Shown one piece after another: positions 57,215 to 64,000 of a DNA stretch of 64,000 nucleotides. Position numbers and translations under genes: made by a program. Below the pieces are notes generated by a model, which saw only the letters and a list, made by a program, of their open reading frames with translations, made no database searches and was not told the origin of the DNA. Position 1 is the first letter of the stretch. Each line of letters opens with the position of its first letter. Source of the stretch: Planococcus citri (lineage: Eukaryota; Arthropoda; Insecta; Hemiptera; Pseudococcidae); assembly GCF_950023065.1 (NCBI RefSeq), contig NC_088677.1, positions 11,674,001-11,738,000 on the forward strand. Direction: 5' to 3'.

Positions 57215-57344
57215 AAAAAAAAAACCATCATCATTTTTGAAGGTTGGAGTCTCATCGTGTCTCGTTTTGTTCTTTAAAGCTGACGAAAAATTTTTGATGT
57301 TAATTTTATAAGTCTCAGGAACGTTTACCTCCAGATTTCTGTAA
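57215..57344 (-). CDS. VPETYK exon, array 2, copy 1
   Basis: Acceptor AATCTTCTTAG| then an open frame YRNLEVNVPETYKINIKNFS, SALKNKTRHDETPTFKNDDG, F. The copy at 63006-63147 keeps about three quarters of the residues with no shift. That conservation of frame and acceptor across two ~5.8-kb units is the strongest sign of coding constraint in array 2. Hydrophilic; no domain recognised. The 3' limit is unclear (A/T tract at 57210). Confidence 0.5.
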
Positions 57345-57379
57345 CTAAGAAGATTCTTTTCAAATTAAGCTACATATGT

Positions 57380-57609
57380 GTACTACGTACATTAAGTTGG
57401 TATAATTATGAGTAAAACCTGCAGTCAACCCGTAATTGATGAGTACATATGTTTTTATACGTACTACGTACATTAAGTTGGTATATAATTATGAGTATAA
57501 AACTTGCAGTCAACCCGTAATTGATGAATACATATGTTTTTAGAGCAATTTTAAAAAGCTGTAACGCGATGATTTCTATCAATTTTATCAGTTGCGAAAT
57601 TTCACTCAA
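57380..57609 (-). pseudogene. IALQxxKIALKTY exon with internal 85-bp duplication
   Basis: The minus strand reads SQLIKLIEIIALQLFKIALK, TYVFINYGLTA, then repeats a related segment because ~85 bp (TACGTACATTAAGTTGGTAT through CCCGTAATTGATG) occurs twice in tandem (57380-57463, 57464-57545). Sister: 63200-63330. Confidence 0.45.
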
Positions 57610-57779
57610 AAATAAATTTTAAACAATCATGATGTTTTACCAAGGAGCAATTCTATCTGGTACTTCGTTTGTGCATTGAGGGTTTGATTCGATTCTATCT
57701 ACTCGTATACCTAATCAGTTCGAGGAACGATGAATACGATACATGACTCGTTAGTCGTTTGCGATTCTGCCGAAAAATT

Positions 57780-57925
57780 CAAGCGTCTTCAATTTTGAAT
57801 AGTGGTGAAATGAAATGCTACTCTACTTGCAGAATTTTTAATGTTCAACAAAAAAGGCCACATGGTCTTATTTCGTCCAAGTTTGAAATCGAACGAGCTG
57901 AAGTTCTTGGAAAATTTCAATTACC
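57780..57925 (-). pseudogene. NKTM exon, frameshifted copy
   Basis: SFDFKLGRNKTMWPFLLNIK with an inserted codon-breaking base; donor GCAA|GTAGAG kept. A truncated further copy lies at 63505-63600 (donor GCAA|GTAGGT). Confidence 0.45.
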
Positions 57926-58152
57926 TATTTGCGAAACTTTCAATTTTTAGCTCAACTTGTTTAAACATAAATCAACGTATAGGTAACCTTTTTTGAGGAG
58001 AATTTAAAGTTCTACTAGTAGGGTTATTGCATTAATCTTCAGGTATCTAAATTCAAAGCTGATAGCACTCGAATTTTTCAAATTTGGACATGGATAATTT
58101 TTTTGTATTTTTTTGAACAAATTTCTGTTCTTATCTTCTCTCAATTATAAGG

Positions 58153-58191
58153 GGTCTCTCCTGTGATTAGTTTTTAGCTGTTGGAGAGACC
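58153..58191. other. 39-nt hairpin, copy 3
   Basis: Same 9-bp stem; loop TGTGATTAGTTTTTAGCTGTT. A fourth unit near 63660 has lost the hairpin (ATTATAAGCAGTATTGC). Confidence 0.6.
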
Positions 58192-58609
58192 TGAATTGCA
58201 AAATAAAATTTGAAAAGAAATAAATTCATGAATAAATATATAAAATAAAGTAAAAAATATATGTACTTATTCGTAAAAAAAAAATGAAAGTAAAATATTT
58301 TTAAAAATATAACAACATGAAGATAAAACGAAAAAAATATTTTTTTTTGAAATGCTCTCCTGTTTTTAATTTTGAAAATGAGGTAAAATTGAAAATAATG
58401 TTTTATGGTGCTATCAAAATTCTAAAACATGTCGCAATCAAATCAGCTCACCATGTTTAGATTTTACTCGTGAAGCCAAATCGCTCAATACCTATGTGCA
58501 TCGAAATAGGTTGAAAGGTAAATGTTGGACATGATCATTCAATCTATATCTTCATTATTTACTTTTTTTTTTTTTTTTGAATCATTGCATAGGCAGTGGC
58601 AGTACCTTA

Positions 58610-58680
58610 CCTAGTCATTGTCATTAGTTTCCATCTGCTCGATGACTGCAGTATGCTTCCTTCGTGCAATGGTATTATCG
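58610..58680 (-). pseudogene. Degenerate IEQMETN exon, array 2
   Basis: The minus strand reads IARRKHTAVIEQMETNDND and a stop; only the RKH...IEQMETN core of the exon survives. Confidence 0.5.
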
Positions 58681-60201
58681 AATTTTCGATTCAATTCATC
58701 CGAATGGTCTTCAAATCACGATTTTCAAGACGAACGCCTGGAAAGCCTCGTCAACAAAATTTCAATTGCTCGAGCTCATTTTTTGAGTTTTGGCAGATTT
58801 TTGGAAACGTTTGAGAATAATGATCATTCAAACTATTTAATTTTTTAGTCCAAGATCTCATGAAATTTGAAATAAAAAAATTGTAGAATCGCTGTACGAC
58901 CCATCAGTGTACCTATAGATACCTCATACCTACTTACTGGGTCTGATATTGCCATGTTGCTGAATTTTACAGGAAGGAACCGTAGAAAAAGGGTTTTTAT
59001 TTTTCAGATTAGTGTATCTTCAGAATTGGAAGAGCTACAATCGATTAAAATTTTCGAAATGTAATGTTATTAAGTATCCAATTTTCAAGCCTACGAACAT
59101 TTTTGATGCAGTGCTTTTAAATTTTCAAAAAACTCTAGCGCCTTCACTTCTGACTTTAGGTGAGTAAATAATGAGGAATGAGAATAGACCCTCAACTCGT
59201 TCAACTTTGAACGACTCACAAAAAACTCCATGTTCAGTGTTCATAATGTATATTGCTTCGCACTAAAATTAGAGGTAAGTACCTAGTATACCAATTTGGC
59301 GATTTTAATCAATCACAGCTGCTTTAATTTTGAAGATATGCTTAAATTGAAGGAATCTTTTTGTACTCTCATCCTACATTCTACAACATTGATATGATAC
59401 TTGATACGTGTCGATTTTAATTTTTTTTTCGAAATTGTTGAGATTAAGGGCTTAAGCTTTTTTTGTAAAAGGTGAAAAAAGTGAATTATTGGAATTCTCA
59501 TTTTTCTCGCAAAATTTTTATGGTACATTGTTGTGATTATTTTCACATGGTGGTTCTTGGTTTTACGATCTCATATTCATTTTCCAAGCCCCAGTATCGT
59601 GTATTTTGGTTTTTCGGTGATTTTTGAAAAAAAAAAAGGTATGATGATTCGTAAGTGAATGCGAATTGTCTGTGGAAATTTTCTTCAGTGGCTAACCTAG
59701 GTAACATTTGGTTGCAAAAAGCAAAGCTTTATGCACGATCACCTGCTTGAAACTCTTGGGTCTTGTGCACTTTATACGATCTCGTGGTATGCCTAAAATC
59801 GTGTGTACCTAACTAAATACATAGGTACTGTAATTGGAAATTTGGTTTGGTCAAAAATCAAACAAAGTGGATTACTTACTCGGTATGAATGGTACCTAAT
59901 TCAAAATAGTACCAGTGTTTTAGTTACTCGATTGATCTTTATTCTGTCTGTCAATCCATGAACTATGAACTAACTAATTCAAAACAATTACCCTTCAACG
60001 CTCTCCTATCACGATTTTAAAAGACAATGAACAATAAGCACAAATCTCATCATTAGAGTTTTCAAACCATATTTACGATAATGATGCATTAATTGAAAAT
60101 TCATTCCTATGAAACTTGAAGAAATCAAGGACTAAAACTTGAATATTTTCAAAAAAACATCATCATTCCGTCTTTTTAAAATCAAATCAAGCATTACATT
60201 T

Positions 60202-60590
60202 TTAGTGCTGCCAATCTATATTTTCAAACTGAATATTCACGCTTCTGGTGTGCCGTCTTTTTTCACTGTGAATACCTACCCATTTGACTGGAATTATTTT
60301 CATACCTTTTTTCGCGTTTTTAACAATTTTGAATACGTAGGTACCTGATGTTTTGACATAGCATTTAATTCGAATTCCATGGGGGAGGTGCCCATTCGAA
60401 CCTATTTTCGCCCGAATGTAGGTTTCCATGAGAGGTGCCCATTTGGACTTATATTTTCGTCCGCTGTACTGCTTCCTGATTGGTGGAGTAACTTCGTCGA
60501 TTAGCTCATCCTGCAAACTTGCATCGATAGAGCCAAAATTTATGAAAAATTGGCACAACCAAGCTGTTGTGAATTTTTCAGACACGTATG
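60202..60590 (-). pseudogene. Copia reverse transcriptase N-terminal fragment, copy 2
   Basis: Open for 127 codons on the minus strand (MSEKFTTAWLCQFFINFGSI ... QDELIDEVTPPIRKQ ... VFKIVKNAKKGMKIIPVKWV). The frame is held open only by compensating shifts: after KWV the next residues are out of the RT frame, and a ~60-bp segment (CATGGGGGAGG / CATGAGAGGTG) is duplicated inside. It parallels 54355-54650. Confidence 0.72.
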
Positions 60591-61379
60591 ATTTTTAAAA
60601 AAATATCACGTAACTTATCAAGGTTAGTTGGAAATTTTACGATAAAAACAGAAATGTGCCAACATGTTTTCAAATTTGGAAAAAAAAATGATGAATTACC
60701 TAGGTAGTTTGTGAGTTGAAATAATTCGCGAAAAATGAAAGTTGAACGATTTAGGTAATTAAACGAGCTATGATCGATTAAAATTTTCGGAATGCCCAAG
60801 GGCCTTCATATTTTTTGACTTGAGGTAAATAATGAGGTAGACTCAACTTGTAGAACTTTGAACGACTCGCAAAAAATTCCATATATTGTTCATTTATATT
60901 GCTTCGCACTCAAATTAGAGGTACCCATTGTAGCATTTTGATAATTTTAATCAATCACAGCTTCTTTGATTTTGAAGATAGGTATGGTAAAATTGAAGGG
61001 ACCTTATTTCATACTCTCGTCCAACATTCTGCAACATTGCATGATCATATTCGGTTGTATTGATATGACTCATGTCGATTTTAAATTTCTTTTTTCTACA
61101 ATTTGCAAGGTTATTGGCTAAATTTTTTTTTAAACGTAGAAAAAAAAGTAAATGAATAAAATTCTATTTTTCTCGCGAAATTTTAATCTGCAATATTGAT
61201 AAGTCGTGTGTTGAGTTTTTTGATTTTTGCTTTTCAAATTTGGTGGCATTTTTTATTCAAAATTTTTGTACGGGTCAAAAAATGAAATCATCGGTGTTTT
61301 CGTTTGAATTGGGTATATTTTCCTGAAGTTACTTTCTATACTGTAAAATAGGTATAAATTCAAGGAAAGTTCATGTTAC

Positions 61380-61482
61380 CTTTTCCTCGATTTTGTACGC
61401 TGAGTTTTTCAGACATTAGATGTTGCCGTCCTTCATAAGACATTTGAAATGCCATTAGAACAACATTTTTACTGTTCTCATG
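61380..61482 (-). CDS. ENSKN exon with both splice sites (array 2)
   Basis: Acceptor TTTCTTTTTTCAAG| and donor GGAAAAG|GTAACA bound 103 bp, open throughout: HENSKNVVLMAFQMSYEGRQ, HLMSEKLSVQNRGK. Relative to the four sister copies it has one extra base after SYE, which avoids their TGA. Either this is the ancestral reading and the others are broken, or it is the odd one out. Both splice sites are near consensus. Unknown family. Confidence 0.5.
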
Positions 61483-61499
61483 CTTGAAAAAAGAAACAC

Positions 61500-61950
61500 A
61501 GCTCATCATAGTCTGTGTAATGAAAATGGCAACAATTTTTCCATAATTTTATCATCAACACGCCTAGTTTTTCATAATTGTTCATTTGAACGCGACTTGT
61601 TAATGTCACGGACAGCTAGTACGATTCTGTTATACCCACACACAGCCAGCCAGACTTTCTTTCCGCGTTTCCAAATTGAATTTTTCGATCAATTTTTTCA
61701 ACTTTGACTATTCGGAAACCACACTACAAACTATTCTGGAATATTTCGCAGACTTTTTCGAAACTGAAATTTTTTAACACTCTGATTTACCTAAATTTTT
61801 CTCGTTCAAATTTCACTCACGCTCACTCGTGCCAAACTTTGTTTTTTAATCGAACTATAATTTACAGTACAAGGTCACAAATTACAATTAGGCGAACAAA
61901 AGAATAATTTACGATTAAAAAATATTACAACTAGTCAAAAATATTTTTCA
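61500..61950. other. Unit-specific sequence, no gene
   Basis: Not shared with the sister units around 57040 or 48990; short plus-strand frames only. Possibly an insertion, but no termini found. Confidence 0.4.
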
Positions 61951-62033
61951 AAAGGATATACACAGAGCCAATAATTGATCAGAGAAGATTAATCCTATGA
62001 TTTGGTCATATGAGTGACTTCTCGATCCGTGTT

Positions 62034-62210
62034 TTAAATGTGACTATCTCCTGCCTTTATTTGAATTGTTTCTACTTCTTGATTATGGAAATTTTTCTCC
62101 CACACATCGTAAATAGGAAATTCATCTTCGCATATGTTTTCAGACGCAGCTATCTCGCTTTTCGCCGATTCATCGGATCTTCTTCTCTTCGGCGTCGAAG
62201 CATCACTACC
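62034..62210 (-). CDS. Probable terminal exon, KRRR-containing acidic peptide
   Basis: After AATAG at ~62211 the minus strand is open to a TAA at 62034: SDASTPKRRRSDESAKSEIA, ASENICEDEFPIYDVWEKNF, HNQEVETIQIKAGDSHI. A basic cluster KRRR followed by an acidic, Ser/Glu-rich stretch is typical of nuclear or flexible regions. The first third is duplicated at 62398-62460 (KRRR to NRRR) and then diverges. The acceptor lacks a good pyrimidine tract, so the 5' edge is uncertain. Confidence 0.45.
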   Translation of the reverse strand, partial: GSDASTPKRRRSDESAKSEIAASENICEDEFPIYDVWEKNFHNQEVETIQIKAGDSHI

Positions 62211-62640
62211 TATTCGAAGTACCTACATGAATATAAATTTGAAGAAAGTTGATTTTACTTTTTTCTTTTACTTTTTACGTCTGAGTTTTTTAAGCATCAG
62301 ATGCTGCCTTCCTCATAAAACATTCGAAATGTCATTAGAATAACATTCTTACTGTTCTCATACTCGTACTTGAAAAAAAAGAAACGCAGCTCACTCGCTT
62401 TTCAGTTCACCGATTCATCGGATCTTCTTCTGTTCGGCGTCGAAGCATCACTACCTATTCGAAGTACCTACATGAATATAAATTTAAAGAAAGTTGATTT
62501 TACTTTTTTCTTTTACTTTTTACGTCTGAGTTTTTTAAGCATCAGATGCTGCCTTCCTCATAAAACATTCGAAATGTCATTAGAATAACATTCTTACTGT
62601 TCTCATACTCGTGCTTGAAAAAAAAAGAAACGCAGCTCAT
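62153..62640. repeat. ~243-bp tandem duplication
   Basis: Two adjacent copies (about 62153-62395 and 62396-62640) are nearly identical, each with GATCTTCTTCTxTTCGGCGT and TTTTACGTCTGAGTTTTTTA. Each copy contains one ENSKN-type exon. Confidence 0.85.
62297..62368 (-). pseudogene. ENSKN-type exon pair (62.3 and 62.5 kb)
   Basis: CAAG|YEYENSKNVILMTFRMFYEE, GSI, TGA. A second copy at 62542-62613 results from the 243-bp duplication. Confidence 0.5.
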
Positions 62641-62654
62641 CGTAATTATTGAAG

Positions 62655-62990
62655 CTAATGCGGAATTAAGGAACAAATACGCATGGTTTTCAAGTCCTCT
62701 TGTGGGCAAGAGTTCCAATCCAAAAAATTAAATCGGAAATCAAAAAATACATCTCGAAAATGGCTACTAGTATTATGTTTTCCGACCTGATGACTATAAG
62801 CTACCAAGAAAAAATGATACATTTCGCATGAAAACCAACCCTTCCTGTCGAAAAATTCAGTCGACTTCAACTTCGAATATCGAATAATGGCGAATTAAAT
62901 TTTACTCTGCTTGCAGAACTTTGAATGCTCAACAAAAAAGGCCATGGTTTTATTTCGTCCATGTTTGAAATCAGACGAGCTTGAAGTGCT
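62655..62990 (-). pseudogene. NKTMAFF and DRKGWFSCEM exons, best copy
   Basis: Two islands read on the minus strand. 62990-62895: SSSDFKHGRNKTMAFFVEHS, KFCKQSKI, TAA. 62870-62655: KSTEFFDRKGWFSCEMYHFF, LVAYSHQVGKHNTSSHFRDV and on to SLIPH, 71 codons open. The second matches SIEFVDRKGWFSCEMFYFFL at ~49200, where a donor-like G|GTACCT follows FFL (G|GTAGCT here). The true exon may therefore end there and the rest be intron read-through. Confidence 0.45.
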
Positions 62991-63005
62991 TTGAAAACCC
63001 TCATC

Positions 63006-63147
63006 TTAATCAGATATTAAAGAACATCCATCATCATTTTTGAGGCTAGGAGTCTCATCGTTTCTCGTGTTGTTCTTTAAAGCCGACGAAACATTTTTAA
63101 TGTTACTTTTATAAGTCTCAGGGACGTACGTCTCCGGATCTCTGTAA
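63006..63147 (-). CDS. VPETYK exon, array 2, copy 2
   Basis: Acceptor AACTTTCTTAG| then YRDPETYVPETYKSNIKNVS, SALKNNTRNDETPSLKNDDG, CSLISD, TAA at 63006. Strongly similar to 57215-57344 in frame. Charged, no signal or membrane segment. Confidence 0.5.
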
Positions 63148-63199
63148 CTAAGAAAGTTATTTTTCAAATTAAGTTAGGTACCTACATAATATGGTGTAA

Positions 63200-63335
63200 T
63201 TATGAGTAAAAACTGCAGTCAACCCGAAAATTGATGGGTATGTTTTTAGAGCAATTTTAAGACGCTGTAAAGCGATGAGTTCCATCAATTTTGTCAGGTG
63301 CGAAATTTCATTCAAAAATACATTTTAAACAATCA
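63200..63335 (-). pseudogene. IALQRLKIALKTY exon, array 2
   Basis: The minus strand reads SHLTKLMELIALQRLKIALK, TYPSIFGLTAVFTHNY, amphipathic and open. Sister copies at 57380-57609 and, reduced, 49430-49490 (LQRLKIALKTYPSISG). No clear donor. Confidence 0.45.
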
Positions 63336-63787
63336 TGATGCTTTTACCAAGGAGCAAGGTCGAATAGCTCTTTAAAATGCATAAATGAGTGGTCATATAA
63401 GATGCCTGCCAAGTCCCTATGATAGGGTTTGATTCTATCTACTCGTATAATCGGTTCGAAGAACTATTAAAAAAATGACTAGTCCGCGATTCTGTCGAAA
63501 AATTCAAGCGTCTTCAATTTTGAATTAGGTATGGTGAAATAAATGCTACTCACCTACTTGCGGAACTTTGAATGCTCAACAAAAAAAGGCCTCAAATTTT
63601 TCAAATTTGCAAATGGAAACTTTTTTTGTATTTTTTCGGAACAAATTTTAGTTTTTGCCCTCTCTTAATTATAAGCAGTATTGCAAAATGAAATTTAAAA
63701 AGAAATGAAAACATAAAAATAAAATATAAAAGAGGGTAAATATACTTGTAAAAATGAAATGGAAAAAAACATAAAAAAAATCACCTA

Positions 63788-64000
63788 CTGAGTTTTCCTT
63801 CCAGCTACAAGGTTAATTATTTGTGTTTGGTCATTCTTCAATTTAGCCATAGCGTAATAATTATGTACCTAGGTACTTCACAATATCCAAGACGTTAGTT
63901 TCCATCTGCTCGATGGATAAGCCTACAGAATTGGCCATTTTATAGGTAGAGTGCTTCTTGTACCACCTCGCTTGTTTTCTTAATGCTATCCGCCAGCTAT
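63788..64000 (-). pseudogene. WYKKH/SIEQMETN exon, partial at window edge
   Basis: Entering from the right edge the minus strand reads SWRIALRKQARWYKKHSTYK, MANSVGLSIEQMETNVLDIV, KY, then a stop after a ~14-bp GTACCTAG-type insertion. In the next frame it continues YAMAKLKNDQTQIINLVAGR, KTQ to donor CA|GTAGGT near 63792. It aligns with 45188-45658 over its whole visible length. The insertion breaks the frame, so this copy is likely dead. The upstream part lies outside the window. Confidence 0.6.

Noticed and set aside
58618..58848. Plus-strand frame (WSSNHDFQDERLESLVNKIS) conserved at 52640-52870
   Set aside because: The frame is kept in two copies, but these are recent duplicates. Neighbouring exon evidence is on the minus strand, and there is no splice context on the plus strand. 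It remains a weak alternative.

Overview
This is AT-rich eukaryotic nuclear DNA, almost certainly from an insect. I see no bacterial-type operons, tRNA or rRNA genes, or long uninterrupted genes. Coding signal comes as short exon-sized islands with recognisable splice sites. The rest is introns, degenerate duplicated modules and small DNA transposons. Recurrent GTAGGTACCTAC-like and ACGAGTA-like words, together with copia, LINE and hAT-like debris, remind me of sap-sucking Sternorrhyncha (mealybug, scale insect, aphid). That placement is inference from general feel, not a database result.

Layout. 1-1560: a 33-bp tandem repeat built on TTCGCGAACGAA, then ~155-180-bp monomers that switch orientation. 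1600-2430: a probable terminal-inverted-repeat element. About 2.7-34.9 kb (thinner echoes to ~41 kb): array 1, a patchwork of duplicated modules whose exon-like parts read on the minus strand. They include an exon coding decapeptide repeats of the form PDRxVNDLRR (about ten copies), an exon-end module with a near-invariant donor ATG|GTAAGTTTTC, and a 60-bp conserved block present about 20 times. One 215-bp exon (30545-30759) is fully open with good splice sites; most other copies are broken. Array 1 is punctured by young insertions: two indistinguishable 952-bp hAT-like elements in opposite orientation, a 498-bp solo LTR, and several TIR elements. For three of these the empty site survives in a sister module, so the boundaries are firm.

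35-44 kb: mostly gene-poor, with three small MITE or foldback elements. 44.5-45.2 kb: four copies of a ~160-bp tandem repeat. 45.2-64.0 kb: array 2, tandem units of roughly 5.9 kb whose exon-like islands also read on the minus strand. They belong to a protein family I do not recognise (hallmarks WYKKH / SIEQMETN, ENSKNVVLM, VPETYK, NKTMAFFVEHSKF, DRKGWFSCEM). Units carry pieces of a decayed copia retrotransposon and, once, a LINE 3' end. The last paralogue runs off the right edge.

Interpretation: two minus-strand arrays of many-exon, fast-decaying paralogous genes. The combination of very small exons, conserved splice sites, poor protein conservation and local amplification is what known insect effector-type families look like. 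No effector function can be shown from this sequence. Exon calls rest on open frame, splice-site fit and conservation between in-window paralogues only.
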